The notes: a model not told the origin generated them from the letters alone. Positions 19,582-29,452 are shown, numbered from the stretch's first letter. The stretch is DNA of 64,000 nt from Phenylobacterium sp. (GCF_004297125.1 NZ_SCVD01000021.1:1-64000); one strand, 5' to 3'. Program-made: numbers and translations.

Positions 19582-20237
19582 GCGGGCTGCTCCGCGCCGA
19601 AGGTGAGACCGGTGTGGCCCGACAGCTCGGCCAGGGTCTGGTCCACGTCCACGACCTTGATCGCCTTCATGCCCAGCCCGGCGGCCGGCTTGCAGTTGAT
19701 CCCCAGGTCGTCGAGGTACACGCAGGCTTCCGGCTTCACCGCCAGCAGCTCGCACATCATCAGGTAGATCCTCGGGTCGGGCTTGCGGACGCCGGCCTTC
19801 GAGCTCTCGATGATAGCGTCGAACAGCGGCATCACCTGGGCCATGGCGCCGGCTGATTTCTGGCCCTCGTCCTGGCCGGGGCTGTGCATCGAGACCACGT
19901 TGTTGGTGATGCAGCCGACCTTGAAGTGCTGCTTGCAGGCCTTCAGCGCCGCCACCATCCGGGGCCTGAGCTCGCCGTTCAGCCTCGGCAGGACGTCGGC
20001 CCCGCGCAGGGGATGGCCGAGCGATGTGGACTCCGCCAGGAACATTGCGTCGAAGCCCGCCGCGTCGATCTCGTTGCGCTCGAACAGGGCCCAGGCGTTC
20101 GAGTCGGGGTTCATGGAATTCACGCGCCGGACCAGGTCCTTTGGCAGGCCGCGCTCCGCTTCCAGGCGATTGAAGGCCTCGAACGGCGAGGTGGTGAACA
20201 CCCCGCCGAAATCCCAGATCACCGCCTCGACCGCCAC
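19578..20237 (-). CDS. HAD-family hydrolase
   Basis: 219 residues from GTG 20237, which has GAGG upstream; longer reads run into the divergent VanZ-like gene. HAD motif I is VIWDFGGVF: the nucleophile Asp is present, but the second Asp of DxD is Gly, as in epoxide-hydrolase/haloacid-type HADs. Motif II lies in CITNN, motif III is K in [10 protein letters not shown], and motif IV is YLDDLGIN. Probably a small-molecule phosphatase or dehalogenase-like enzyme; substrate unknown. Coupled to phhB. Confidence 0.85.
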   Translation of the reverse strand: MAVEAVIWDFGGVFTTSPFEAFNRLEAERGLPKDLVRRVNSMNPDSNAWALFERNEIDAAGFDAMFLAESTSLGHPLRGADVLPRLNGELRPRMVAALKACKQHFKVGCITNNVVSMHSPGQDEGQKSAGAMAQVMPLFDAIIESSKAGVRKPDPRIYLMMCELLAVKPEACVYLDDLGINCKPAAGLGMKAIKVVDVDQTLAELSGHTGLTFGAEQPA

Positions 20238-20309
20238 TGCACCGTTCCTCAGCCAATTCTTGAGCGGCCGGACGCTAGAGAGGCGGCGGCGGACGTGCAA
20301 GTAAGGCCG

Positions 20310-20675
20310 ATGCTTCCCTCCCGCTTTCCGAGGCGCGTCCGATTGGGCCTCTACGCCCTGGCGACCGCGATCCTGTTCGTCCTGTGCGTCCTGCCGTCGG
20401 AGGATCTTCCCGATCCGGGGACCGGCGACCGGTTCGAGCACACGGCCGCCTGGTTGGTGCTCACCGTCACCGGCTACGTCCTCGCCCCGCGGCGCGTCCT
20501 GGCGATCCCCGCCTTCGCCCTGGTCTACGGGGTCCTGATCGAGATCCTGCAGGGCGCGGCCGGAACGGGCCGGCACAGCGACCCGCTCGACTTCGTGGCC
20601 GACGCCACCGGCGTGGCGCTGGGGGTGGCCGGGTTCCTGGCCTTTCGCTGGTTCCAGAGCCGCCGTCCGGCCTGA
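20310..20675 (+). CDS. VanZ-like small membrane protein
   Basis: 121 residues from ATG 20310 (AAGG upstream). About four hydrophobic helices with the VanZ-family pattern: P(S)EDLPDPGTGDRFEHTAAWLVL after helix 1, YGVLIEILQ in the middle helix, and SDPLDFVADATGVALG near the end. VanZ-type proteins alter envelope properties in Gram-positives; their role in Proteobacteria is not known. Divergent from the HAD gene, and 35 bases upstream of a glycosyltransferase-like gene. Confidence 0.8.
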   Translation: MLPSRFPRRVRLGLYALATAILFVLCVLPSEDLPDPGTGDRFEHTAAWLVLTVTGYVLAPRRVLAIPAFALVYGVLIEILQGAAGTGRHSDPLDFVADATGVALGVAGFLAFRWFQSRRPA

Positions 20676-20710
20676 TCGACCTGGCCCGAAGCGCACACTA
20701 TGGTCGCGCC

Positions 20711-21466
20711 ATGCCCGACGCGTCCAAGCCGTTCCTCTACCTCGCCGTCCCCTGCTACGGTGGTCAGCTCACCCTGCATTTTGTCAGCTCGCTGCTGCGG
20801 CTGCAGGACGCCTGCCGCGAGCGCGGGATAGGCTTGTACGTAGACATGATGGGGGGTGAGGCGCTGATCACCCGCGGCCGCTCGCGGCTGGCGGCGCAGT
20901 TCCTGGGGCACGCACAGGCCACCCACATCCTCTTCATCGACGCCGACATCGGCTTCGCGCCCGAGAACGTCTTCCGCCTGCTGGAGGCGGACAAGGATGT
21001 GATCGCCGCCGTTTGCCCACTCAAGACCATCGACTGGGAGAAGGTGCGCACCGCCGCGAAGGCCGGCGTCGCCGACCTGCAGTCCGCCGCCATCGGCTAT
21101 GTCGTCCGCTTCCTGCCCACGCCGGACAAGAGCGTCGAGGTCGACAACGGCATGGCGAAGGTGGCCTACGGCGGCACGGGCTTCCTGCTGATCCGCCGCG
21201 GCGCCATGCAGAAGATCGTCGACGCCCACCCCGAGCTGCGCGCCAAGATGGGCGACATGGGCGACAAGCTCGCGCCCGAGGCGGTCATGGTGTTCGACAC
21301 GATGATCGAGCCCGAAACCGGCCAGTACCTATCGGAGGACTACGCCTTCTGCCGCCGCTGGCGCGACCTGGGCGGCGACATCTGGGCCGACTTCGAGGCC
21401 CGCCTAACCCACGTCGGCCACGCTGCCTACACCGGCAGCCTCATGCAGGCGCTCCGCCCCGGGTGA
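20711..21466 (+). CDS. Glycosyltransferase-like protein (GT-A fold, family uncertain)
   Basis: 251 residues. Starts with a Rossmann-like strand (FLYLAVPCYGG), followed by the acidic motif ILFIDADIGF at about residue 78, a DxD typical of nucleotide-sugar binding in GT-A enzymes. A second feature is the late YLSEDYAFCRRWRDLGG, resembling the ED acidic site of GT2 enzymes. No membrane anchor is seen. Donor and acceptor are unknown. The stop directly abuts the convergent symporter stop. Confidence 0.75.
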   Translation: MPDASKPFLYLAVPCYGGQLTLHFVSSLLRLQDACRERGIGLYVDMMGGEALITRGRSRLAAQFLGHAQATHILFIDADIGFAPENVFRLLEADKDVIAAVCPLKTIDWEKVRTAAKAGVADLQSAAIGYVVRFLPTPDKSVEVDNGMAKVAYGGTGFLLIRRGAMQKIVDAHPELRAKMGDMGDKLAPEAVMVFDTMIEPETGQYLSEDYAFCRRWRDLGGDIWADFEARLTHVGHAAYTGSLMQALRPG

Positions 21467-22996
21467 TCACTCGGCGGGCGTGATCGCGGCGGCGGCGGGG
21501 GTGGGACCCGCCTTCGGCGCGACCATGGGAGCGGCAGCGGCCCGCCGCTCGGCCAGCGCGGCCCGCGTCGCTTCATACGAGGCCCTGGTGATCCGATAAC
21601 GGCCGTAGCAGACGGCGGCGATCAGGCCGGGAACGGCGGCGACCACGCCATCCCAGAGCGCGAGGTTATGCAGCACATCGCTCGCCACCGCGCCGGGCTT
21701 CGCCTTCTCCGGAAAGGCGATCAGCAGCAGGACAAAGCCGGCCAGGGCCGAGCCGATCGCCTGGTCGATCTTCGCCGCCAGGGCGCGGGTCGAATAGAGG
21801 ATGCCCTCCTGCCGCACACCGAACCGCAGCTCGTTCTCGTCGGCCACGTCGGCCAGGGCCGACATCGCGCCGATCTGCAGCACGCTCATCGACCCGTACG
21901 CCAATGCGGAGAAGGCGAGCAGGATGGCCAGCAGGTTGGGCGTCTCCGGCGTCAGCACCCCCGCGAGACCCAGCCCCAGCGGCGCAGCGGTCGCCAGCGC
22001 ATAGGACACCGCGCCCCAGACGAGCGTGGCCTTCTTGTCAAAGCGGCCGTGCATCCGCGCGGCGAAAGCGAAGGCGGCGGCATAACCGATGAAGCTGCCG
22101 ATCACGAACCACCGCAGCTCCTCGCTACTCAGCCCCCAATAGAATGTGCCGGTATAGAGCCGCAGGCCCTCCTTCAGGCCGATCATCATGGAAAGGAAGA
22201 AGTAGCCGACCAGAAGCCAGACGTAGTTGACGTTGCGCAGCGCCTTCCAGACGTCGGCGAAGAACTCCGCCAGGGTGAATGGCTTGGTGTCGGCCGCGAG
22301 CGGCGGCAGGAGCGGGATCCGGTCCCGCGTGAACCAGGCCGAGGCGAAGAGCACCGCCACGATCGTCAGCGACATCGCAAGCGCGAAGTTGGTCCAGGGC
22401 TCCGGGTTCAGCAGCCCGCGCGGATATTCCGGGGTCGATGGGAAGAAGTAGGTGAGCGCCACCCAGGTCATCCCCGCGCCGCCGGCCCAGGTGAAGAAAC
22501 TATGGTACGCCATCACCTTCGAGCGCTCGACGTAGTTCGGCGACAGCTCCGCCCCCAGCGCCAGGTGGGGCGTGTGGAAGAAGGTCATCACCTGCCGCAT
22601 CAGCGACACCGCCACGCCGCACCAGACCGCCAGCGCCATCGGGCTCAGTCCGGCCGGCGGGTTGAAGATGGCGAAGAGCGTGAGCGCGATCGGGATCGGC
22701 GCCGCGAACATCCAGGGATGGCGTCGGCCAAGGCGTGATCGCGTGCGGTCCGACCATGAACCGATCAGAGGCTCTGTCAGGCCGTCAAAAACCAGGCTGG
22801 CGGATATGGCGATGCCGATCCAGTGCGCCTGGACACCCAGTACCTGATTATAGAACAGCAGGGCGAAGCTTGAGACCGAATAGAGGGCGATGATCTCGGC
22901 GGCGCTGCCGATCCCGAAGGCGAGCTTGGTCTTGAACGGCAGGCGGTCGGCCGCAGCCGAGGCGGTCTGGGTCATGACACCTTGTTCCTCCGACAC
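21467..22996 (-). CDS. GPH-type MFS sugar:cation symporter
   Basis: 509-residue inner-membrane transporter with about 12 helices. The glycoside-pentoside-hexuronide pattern is visible: GIGSAAEI in helix 1, DGLTEPLIGSWSDRTRSRLGRRHPWM after helix 2, and ALADVADENELRFGVRQEG in the second half. Such proteins import glycosides or uronides with Na+ or H+. ATG 22996, with an alternative ATG at 22975. The C-terminus is Ala/Pro-rich. No sugar catabolic gene is adjacent, except possibly the ThDP enzyme divergent from it. Confidence 0.87.
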   Translation of the reverse strand: MSEEQGVMTQTASAAADRLPFKTKLAFGIGSAAEIIALYSVSSFALLFYNQVLGVQAHWIGIAISASLVFDGLTEPLIGSWSDRTRSRLGRRHPWMFAAPIPIALTLFAIFNPPAGLSPMALAVWCGVAVSLMRQVMTFFHTPHLALGAELSPNYVERSKVMAYHSFFTWAGGAGMTWVALTYFFPSTPEYPRGLLNPEPWTNFALAMSLTIVAVLFASAWFTRDRIPLLPPLAADTKPFTLAEFFADVWKALRNVNYVWLLVGYFFLSMMIGLKEGLRLYTGTFYWGLSSEELRWFVIGSFIGYAAAFAFAARMHGRFDKKATLVWGAVSYALATAAPLGLGLAGVLTPETPNLLAILLAFSALAYGSMSVLQIGAMSALADVADENELRFGVRQEGILYSTRALAAKIDQAIGSALAGFVLLLIAFPEKAKPGAVASDVLHNLALWDGVVAAVPGLIAAVCYGRYRITRASYEATRAALAERRAAAAPMVAPKAGPTPAAAAITPAE

Positions 22997-23209
22997 GCTC
23001 TTCAGGCGCGTTCTATCGCCAAGCGAACCTCAACGGGTCAGACCCGTCAATCAAAACGTACCCTCTATTCGAGAAATCATCGGCATGCGAACGCAGGCTC
23101 GCCGGCCTGACCTTCGACCCTGAAGTCTGCTAGAAGCGGTATCAACCGGCCCCTTTTCCGTAAGGACGGGAGGCAAGTTTCCCCCGAACGACCCATCGCC
23201 GCGAGTTCC

Positions 23210-25576
23210 ATGCCCCAGACCCAGCCCGCCGCCCCCGCCGGTCACAATCGCGGCGCCGAACACGACATCGAGATGCTGCGCCGCGTCGATGAGCGCCTCC
23301 GCTGGCTGGCCGCGTGGACCATCCACAACGCCAACCATCTGCGCGAGAGCCGCGACGGGCTGAAGGTGGGCGGTCACCAAGCGTCCTGCGCCAGCATGAC
23401 CACCATCATGACGGCGCTCTACTTCCACGCCCTGAAGCCCGAGGACCGGGTGGCGGTGAAGCCGCACGCCAGCCCCGTCTTCCACGCCGCCCAATACCTG
23501 ATGGGCCGCCAGAGCCGCGAGCAGCTGGAGGGCTTCCGCAGCTTCGGCGGGGCCCAGTCATACCCCTCGCGGACCAAGGACAAGGACGACGTCGACTTCT
23601 CCACCGGGTCGGTGGGCCTAGGCGTGGCGATCACCGCCTTCGCCTCGCTGATGCAGGACTACCTTTCCGGCCACGGCTGGCTGGCGGACGGGCGGCGCGG
23701 CCGTTTCGTCGCCACCATGGGCGACGCCGAGCTGGACGAGGGCAACATCTACGAGTGCCTGATCGAGGCCTACAAGCACGACATCCGCAACGTCTGGTGG
23801 ATCGTCGACTACAACCGCCAGAGCCTGGATGCGACGACCGCGGACCGGATGTTCGACCGCTTCGACGACATCTTCGAGACGGCCGGCTGGCGGGTGGTGA
23901 CCCTGAAGTGGGGCAAGGCCCAGATGCGCGCCTTCGCCCGGCCCGGCGGCAAGGCGCTGCAGGCCTGGATCGAGGCCTGCCCGAACGCCGACTTCGCGGC
24001 CCTGACCTACCAGGGCGGGGCGGCGTGGCGCGGCCGGCTGATGACCGACATCGGCCGCCAGGCCGGCGTCCGCGCCCTGCTGGAGAGCTTCACCGACGAG
24101 GACCTGCACAGCCTGATGATCGGCCTGGGCGGCCACTGCATCGAGACCCTGACCGAGGCGTTCGACGCCGCCCAGGACGACACGCCCACCATGTTCATCG
24201 CCTATACGGTCAAGGGCTTCGGCCTGCCGCTGCAGGGGCACAAGGACAACCACGCCGGCCTGATGACGCCCAGCCAGGTCGAGACCCTCCGGCAGGCCAT
24301 GGGGGTGGCCGAGGGTCAGGAGTGGGAGCCGCTGGCCGGCCTTGCGCCCGCTGAGGCCGAGGCGGTGAAGGCTTTTGTGGCGGCCGCGCCCTTCGCCCAG
24401 CCGGCCCAACGCCGCCATATCGCGGCGGCCATACCCGTGCCGGGCCGCGCGGAGTTCCCCAGCCCCGACGGCGCCGAGCAGTCCACGCAACAGGCCTTCG
24501 GCCGCATCCTGCTGGATCTGGCCAAGAGCGGTCATCCGATCGCCGACCGCATTGTCACCACCTCGCCGGACGTGACCGTCTCCACCAACCTCGGCGGCTT
24601 CGTGAACCAGCGCGGCCTGTTCCGTAGGCGCGAAACCGCCGACGTGTTCCGCGACGCCAAGATCCCCTCGGCCCAGCGATGGGCCGGCAAGACCGCCGGC
24701 CAGCACGTCGAACTGGGCATCGCCGAGCACAACTTGTTCCTGAACCTCGCCGCCTTCGGCCTGTCGGCTCCCTTGTTTGGAGAACGGCTGCTGCCGATCG
24801 GGACGGTCTACGACCCCTTCATCAGCCGCGGCCTCGATGCGCTGAACTACGCCTGCTACCAGGACGCCCGGTTCATGCTCGTGGCGACGCCCAGCGGCCT
24901 GACGCTGGGCCCGGAGGGCGGCGCGCACCAGTCGATCTACACACCGCTGATCGGAATCGGCCAGCCGGGCCTGACCTATTTCGAACCCGCTTTCGTCGAT
25001 GAGCTGGCCGAGGTCATGCGCTGGTCCTTCGGCCACATGCAGGCCGACGACGGCGGCTCGGTCTACCTGCGCCTGACCACGCGTTCGCTCGCCCAGGTCG
25101 AGCGCGCCGACGACGCCTGGCGGGAGGATGCCTTGAAGGGCGCCTATTGGCTGAAGGCCCCCGGCCCGGCCAGTGACGCGGCCGTCGTCTTCTGCGGCGC
25201 CATCGCGCCCGAGGTGCTGGCGGCCGCCGAGCAGCTCGCGGACGACATCCCCGGCCTCGGCGTGCTTAACGTGGTCTCGCCCGGCCTGCTGCACCGCGAC
25301 TGGATGGCGTCCCGCCGCAGCCGCTGGCAGGGCGCCGGCAAGCAGGTCAGCCACGCCGAGGCTCTGCTCGGCCAACTCGCTCCGGGCGCCGGCCTCGTTA
25401 CGGTCGTGGATGCTTCGCCGGCGACCCTGTCCTGGCTGGGCGGCGTCCTGGGCCAGCGGGTCAGCGCCCTCGGCCTCGACAGCTTCGGCCAGGTGGGGGA
25501 CCTGCCCGACCTCTACGCCCACTACCGCCTGGACGTAGACGCCATCGTCGATGCCTGCGCCGACCTGTTCCTCTAG
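23210..25576 (+). CDS. Thiamine-diphosphate enzyme, transketolase/AceE-like E1
   Basis: 788 residues containing all three modules of a transketolase-type enzyme. The ThDP motif is GDAELDEGN..(about 28)..N at about residues 165-195. The N-terminal HASPVFHAAQYLMGR and later EHNLF and GPEGGAHQSIYTP resemble the homodimeric pyruvate dehydrogenase E1 (AceE) more than DXS or transketolase. It is about 100 residues shorter than AceE and no E2/E3 genes are next to it. The substrate is therefore open. Divergent from the symporter across 213 bases; its stop overlaps the convergent lyase stop. Confidence 0.85.
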   Translation: MPQTQPAAPAGHNRGAEHDIEMLRRVDERLRWLAAWTIHNANHLRESRDGLKVGGHQASCASMTTIMTALYFHALKPEDRVAVKPHASPVFHAAQYLMGRQSREQLEGFRSFGGAQSYPSRTKDKDDVDFSTGSVGLGVAITAFASLMQDYLSGHGWLADGRRGRFVATMGDAELDEGNIYECLIEAYKHDIRNVWWIVDYNRQSLDATTADRMFDRFDDIFETAGWRVVTLKWGKAQMRAFARPGGKALQAWIEACPNADFAALTYQGGAAWRGRLMTDIGRQAGVRALLESFTDEDLHSLMIGLGGHCIETLTEAFDAAQDDTPTMFIAYTVKGFGLPLQGHKDNHAGLMTPSQVETLRQAMGVAEGQEWEPLAGLAPAEAEAVKAFVAAAPFAQPAQRRHIAAAIPVPGRAEFPSPDGAEQSTQQAFGRILLDLAKSGHPIADRIVTTSPDVTVSTNLGGFVNQRGLFRRRETADVFRDAKIPSAQRWAGKTAGQHVELGIAEHNLFLNLAAFGLSAPLFGERLLPIGTVYDPFISRGLDALNYACYQDARFMLVATPSGLTLGPEGGAHQSIYTPLIGIGQPGLTYFEPAFVDELAEVMRWSFGHMQADDGGSVYLRLTTRSLAQVERADDAWREDALKGAYWLKAPGPASDAAVVFCGAIAPEVLAAAEQLADDIPGLGVLNVVSPGLLHRDWMASRRSRWQGAGKQVSHAEALLGQLAPGAGLVTVVDASPATLSWLGGVLGQRVSALGLDSFGQVGDLPDLYAHYRLDVDAIVDACADLFL

Positions 25577-26745
25577 GCCAATGCTCTCTCCAGGTCCGCG
25601 ATCAGGTCGTCGACGTTCTCGACGCCGACGCTGAGCCGGATCAGGCCATCGACGATGCCGATGCGTTCGCGGGTTTCGGCGGGGATCGAGGCGTGGGTCA
25701 TGATGGCCGGGTGCTCGATCAGGCTTTCGACACCGCCCAGGCTTTCGGCCAGCGTGAACAGCTCGGTCCGTTCCAGCATCCGCTTCGTGCCGTCCAGGTC
25801 GCGGTCCAGCACTGCGGTGATCATGCCGCCGAAGCCGGACATCTGGCGCCTGGCCAGCTCGTGCTGCGGGTGGCTCTTCAGGCCGGGGTAGACGACCTTG
25901 GCCACGTCCTTGCGCGCCTCCAGCCACTCCGCGATCGCCTGGCCGTTCTCGCAGTGCCGCTGCATGCGGAGCGCCAGCGTCTTCATGCCCCGAAGCGTCA
26001 GGAAGCTGTCGAAGGGCGAGGCCACCGAGCCGATGGCGTTCTGCAGGAAGGTGATCTTGTCGCGGAACTCGGCGTTCTCGCCCACCACCAGCGCGCCGCC
26101 CACGACGTCGGAGTGGCCGCCGATGTACTTCGTCGTCGAGTGCATGACCGCGTCGAAGCCGAACTCCAGCGGGCGCTGGATGTAGGGGCTGGCGAAGGTG
26201 TTGTCCGCCGCCGCGATCAAGCCGCGCGCCTTGCAGAGCGCGGCGATGGCTTCGAGGTCGGCCAGGCGCAGCAGCGGGTTGGTGGGCGTCTCGACCCAGA
26301 CCATCCGTGTGCGGGGCTCGATGGCGGCCTCGATCGCGGCGACATCGGCCAGGTCCACATAGGTGACGCGCAGACCTGCCGAGCGGGTGCGGACCTTGTC
26401 GAACAGCCGGAACGAGCCGCCGTAGAGATCCTCGCTGGCAATGATGTGGTCGCCGGCGTCGAACGCCTCCAGCAGCGTCGCGATGGCCGCCAGGCCGGAG
26501 GCGAAGGCGTAGCCCTTGGTCCCGCTCTCCAGGTCGGCCAGGCCGCGCTCCAGGGCGAAGCGGGTCGGGTTCTGGCTGCGGGAATATTCGAACCCCGTAT
26601 GCACGCCGGGGCTCGACTGGGCATAGGTCGAGGTCGCGTAGATCGGCGGCATGACCGCACCGGTCGTGGGATCGTGTTCCTGGCCGCCGTGGATGGCGCG
26701 GGTGGCGAAGTCCAGCCGGTTCTTGCCGTGGGTTTCGTCGCTCAC
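25573..26745 (-). CDS. Cystathionine gamma-lyase/synthase family PLP enzyme
   Basis: 390-residue Cys/Met-metabolism PLP enzyme. Start is GTG at 26745, overlapping the stop of the cystathionine beta-synthase gene (GTGA) with GAGGAAGG upstream. Cofactor site: YGGSFRLF, DNTFASP at 181-187, and Lys206 in STTKYIGGHSD. Next to a cystathionine beta-synthase, the natural reading is gamma-lyase of reverse transsulfuration (cystathionine to cysteine), but gamma-synthase activity cannot be excluded by motif alone. Confidence 0.9.
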   Translation of the reverse strand: MSDETHGKNRLDFATRAIHGGQEHDPTTGAVMPPIYATSTYAQSSPGVHTGFEYSRSQNPTRFALERGLADLESGTKGYAFASGLAAIATLLEAFDAGDHIIASEDLYGGSFRLFDKVRTRSAGLRVTYVDLADVAAIEAAIEPRTRMVWVETPTNPLLRLADLEAIAALCKARGLIAAADNTFASPYIQRPLEFGFDAVMHSTTKYIGGHSDVVGGALVVGENAEFRDKITFLQNAIGSVASPFDSFLTLRGMKTLALRMQRHCENGQAIAEWLEARKDVAKVVYPGLKSHPQHELARRQMSGFGGMITAVLDRDLDGTKRMLERTELFTLAESLGGVESLIEHPAIMTHASIPAETRERIGIVDGLIRLSVGVENVDDLIADLERALA

Positions 26746-28124
26746 GCGGCCTTCCTCAGATAGTTGATCAGGTCGATCCGCGTGATCAGGCCCAGGAACT
26801 CCTTGCCCTCCATCACGATCGCCACCTCGTCGCGTTCGAATATGGGGAGCAGGGCGTCCAGTTGCTCGGCGGCCTGCAGGGTGTGCAGCTTGGCGGTCAT
26901 GGCGGTCGAGACCGGCTGGCGGAAGCGGGCGTCCTGGCGGCGGTCCTCCACGGCCTCCAGCAGGTCGCTCTCGTCGATCAGGCCGATCAGCCGGCCGTCG
27001 TCGATCACCGGCAACTGGCTGACGTCGGTCTGGCGCATGCGATTGTAGGCGGTGAGCAGGGTGTCGGTCGGGCCGACGGTCACCGCGTCGCCGGGCGTGC
27101 GGGCGATCAGGTCGCGCAGGTCGCCGTGCAGCTCGCGGTCCATCAGCCCCTGCTCGGCGACCCAGCTGTCGTTGTAGACCTTGGACAGGTAGCGGGAGCC
27201 CGTGTCGCAGACGAGGGTCACCACGCGCTTGGCCTCGGTCTGCTCGCGACAATAGCGAAGCGCCCCGGCCAGCAAGGTGCCCGAGGACGAGCCCGCGAGG
27301 ATCCCGGCCTTCGTCAGCAGCAGGCGCGCGGTGGCGATGCTCTCGGTGTCCGAGATCTCGTAGGCCTTGGCCACCAGCTTGAGGTCGCAGTTGTCGGGGA
27401 TGAAGTCCTCGCCGATCCCTTCCACGACCCAGGAGCCGGGCTCCACCTTTTCGCCGCGCTCGACGAGCGGCGCCAGGATCGAGCCGACCGGGTCGGCCAG
27501 CACCATCTTCGTCTTCGGCGAGGCCTTAGCGAAGAAGCGGCCCAGGCCCGTCAGCGTGCCGCCGGAGCCCACGCCCACGACCACCGCGTCCACGTCGCCC
27601 TCCATCTGCTCCAGGATCTCCGGGCCCGTGGTGGTCTCGTGCGCCAGCGGGTTCGCCGGATTGGAGAACTGGTTGATGAAGACGGCGTTGTTCAGCTTCG
27701 CCGCCAGCGCCTGGGCCATGTCCTGGTAGTACTCAGGGTGGCCCTTGCCGACGTCCGAGCGCGTGATGCGCACGTCGACGCCCATGGCGCGCAGGTGCTG
27801 GATCTTTTCCCGCGCCATCTTGTCCGGCACGACCAGCAGCAGCTTGTAGCCCTTCAAGATCCCCACCTGGGCCAGGCCCAGTCCGGTGTTTCCGGCAGTG
27901 GCCTCGACGATCGTCCCGCCGGGCTTCAGCGAGCCGTCCTTCTCGGCCGCTTCGATCATCGAGCGCGCGATGCGGTCCTTGATCGAGCCGCCGGGGTTGG
28001 CGTTTTCCAGCTTCACGAAGAGGCGGCAGGGGCCGGTGTCGAAACCCGTCAGCTCCAGCATCGGCGTATGGCCGATCAGGTCGAGGGCGCTCGCCACGGG
28101 AGGCGGCAGGGGTTGGTCGGTCAA
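26742..28124 (-). CDS. Cystathionine beta-synthase with CBS domain pair
   Basis: 460 residues. The PLP core (about 1-320) has Lys49 in NPGGSIKDR and the cofactor loop EATAGNTGLG; residues about 335-460 are two CBS domains (DTLLTAYNRMRQTDVSQLPVIDDG; LITRIDLINYL). Joins serine and homocysteine, and with the coupled lyase forms cysteine from homocysteine. The CBS pair suggests nucleotide or SAM sensing as in the eukaryotic enzyme. Start is TTG at 28124 with AGGA upstream. There is no N-terminal heme segment. Confidence 0.9.
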   Translation of the reverse strand: MTDQPLPPPVASALDLIGHTPMLELTGFDTGPCRLFVKLENANPGGSIKDRIARSMIEAAEKDGSLKPGGTIVEATAGNTGLGLAQVGILKGYKLLLVVPDKMAREKIQHLRAMGVDVRITRSDVGKGHPEYYQDMAQALAAKLNNAVFINQFSNPANPLAHETTTGPEILEQMEGDVDAVVVGVGSGGTLTGLGRFFAKASPKTKMVLADPVGSILAPLVERGEKVEPGSWVVEGIGEDFIPDNCDLKLVAKAYEISDTESIATARLLLTKAGILAGSSSGTLLAGALRYCREQTEAKRVVTLVCDTGSRYLSKVYNDSWVAEQGLMDRELHGDLRDLIARTPGDAVTVGPTDTLLTAYNRMRQTDVSQLPVIDDGRLIGLIDESDLLEAVEDRRQDARFRQPVSTAMTAKLHTLQAAEQLDALLPIFERDEVAIVMEGKEFLGLITRIDLINYLRKAA

Positions 28125-28387
28125 GGAAGCATCCTGGTCGAGTCGGCGAACGACGATTGGGCGTTATATTGCGCAATGCCCACCAGAAGGGAAACACCCG
28201 ACCCGAATTTCCCTTCCCGCCGGCAAGAACAATCTAGACCATGGAGGCTGGGCCCTTCCTCAGGATCGAGTTGCGGGCGCGAACCGCCGGCTCAGACGCA
28301 GTTTGTAACCGTTCCGTACGGTGGCGCCCTCGAAAGCCGCGGTTAAGGTCGCGCCGCACATTGTCGCGCGGCCCAGGAGTTTGGCCC

Positions 28388-28936
28388 TTGAAGCATCTGA
28401 TCACGACGCCCTTGATCACCCTGGCGGCCTGCGCCGCGCTGCTGACCGCCTGTTCGCCGGGCAAGCCCGGCGCGCCCAAGGCGGGCGAGCCCAAGTTCAA
28501 CACCGACCTGCCGATGACCGAGTTCATGGGCCACTTCGTCGATCCGGCCGCCTTCATGTACTGGAAGGGCTCGGGCTACGAGATGACGGAGGCCGGCGAG
28601 CGCGACCTGTCGCCGACCACCGACGAGGGCTGGGACGTCCTGGTGAGCGGCGCCACGATGCTGATGGAGGCCGGCAACCTCCTGCAGATGCCCGGCCGCA
28701 CCCGCGCGCCGGAAGCGGACTGGAACAAGTACGCCCAGCTCCTCACCGAGCGGGCCGCGATCGCCCGCGCCGCAGCCGAGAAGCACGACAAGCAGGCGGT
28801 CTTCGACGAGGGCGGCAAGGTCTACGAGGTCTGCGTCGCCTGCCACGAGCAGTTCGTCATCCAGCCCGACATCAAGGCCAACGGCCCGGCCAAGGGCGAT
28901 CCCCTGCCAGCCATCCCCGACGACAAGAAGAAGTAG
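28388..28936 (+). CDS. Class II-like cytochrome c lipoprotein
   Basis: 182 residues. Start is TTG at 28388 with AGGAG upstream. Lipobox LTAC at 19-22 makes Cys22 the lipidated residue. A single heme site CVACH (149-153) lies close to the C-terminus after helices, the placement typical of class II cytochromes c (cytochrome c' and c-556 four-helix bundles). It is therefore probably a membrane-tethered periplasmic electron carrier or gas-binding protein. It is monocistronic, divergent from the CBS gene. Confidence 0.8.
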   Translation: MKHLITTPLITLAACAALLTACSPGKPGAPKAGEPKFNTDLPMTEFMGHFVDPAAFMYWKGSGYEMTEAGERDLSPTTDEGWDVLVSGATMLMEAGNLLQMPGRTRAPEADWNKYAQLLTERAAIARAAAEKHDKQAVFDEGGKVYEVCVACHEQFVIQPDIKANGPAKGDPLPAIPDDKKK

Positions 28937-29452
28937 CTACCAGCCGGAGAGGGGTCTCGCGCACCGCCCGAGGGGCGCGACGACCGTGTCGAGCGGGCGG
29001 ACCGGACCCATGCCTTCCAGGTCGCAGCGCTGGCGGTCGGGACCGCCGCCGATGCCGAGCGGGCCACCGGCATACGGGCCGCCGTAGCCGCGACGCCCAT
29101 AGCCATAGTAGCCGCCCTTGGTGTCCTCGAAGGCCAGGCTCACCCGCCCGTTCTTGCCCACCGGGATCTCGGTGCGGCCGTAGACGCTGCGATAGCCGCC
29201 GGTGCCGACGCTCACGCTGATCTCGCCGTGCGGCTTGCCGTCGTCGCGAGGGACCACGCCGTCCAGCGCGTCGTCGCGGCGCGCGTCAGGCACGGGGGAC
29301 GTCTTGATGAAGTCGTCGATCTGCTGGGCCGTGCTGGCCGCGGGCGCCGTGGTTTCAGCCTGGGCCGGCGCCGTCGCGACAGGCGCGTCAGGTTCGGCGG
29401 CGAGGGCCGGCGCGGCGATCAGGGCGGCCAGCAGGGCGAGACGGATACGCAT
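28937..29452 (-). CDS. Exported Gly/Tyr-rich hypothetical protein
   Basis: 171 residues from ATG 29452 (GAGGAGA upstream). Signal peptide at about 1-20 (MRIRLALLAALIAAPALA). An Ala/Pro/Thr-rich linker follows, then a strand-rich domain (GEISVSVGTGGYRSVYGRTEIPVG), then a Gly/Tyr-rich segment (GYYGYGRRGYGGPYAGG) and a single Cys near RQRCDLEG. Function unknown; periplasmic or surface location expected. Its stop abuts the convergent cytochrome gene. Confidence 0.75.
   Translation of the reverse strand: MRIRLALLAALIAAPALAAEPDAPVATAPAQAETTAPAASTAQQIDDFIKTSPVPDARRDDALDGVVPRDDGKPHGEISVSVGTGGYRSVYGRTEIPVGKNGRVSLAFEDTKGGYYGYGRRGYGGPYAGGPLGIGGGPDRQRCDLEGMGPVRPLDTVVAPLGRCARPLSGW

Noticed and set aside
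19582..20256. Long N-terminal extension of the pterin dehydratase
   Set aside because: The extension is an out-of-frame reading of the HAD hydrolase gene; the ATG at 19581 gives the standard 97-residue enzyme.
23618..25927. 769-codon open frame opposite the ThDP enzyme
   Set aside because: Antisense shadow caused by strong GC third-position bias; composition is Gly/Arg/His-rich without domains.
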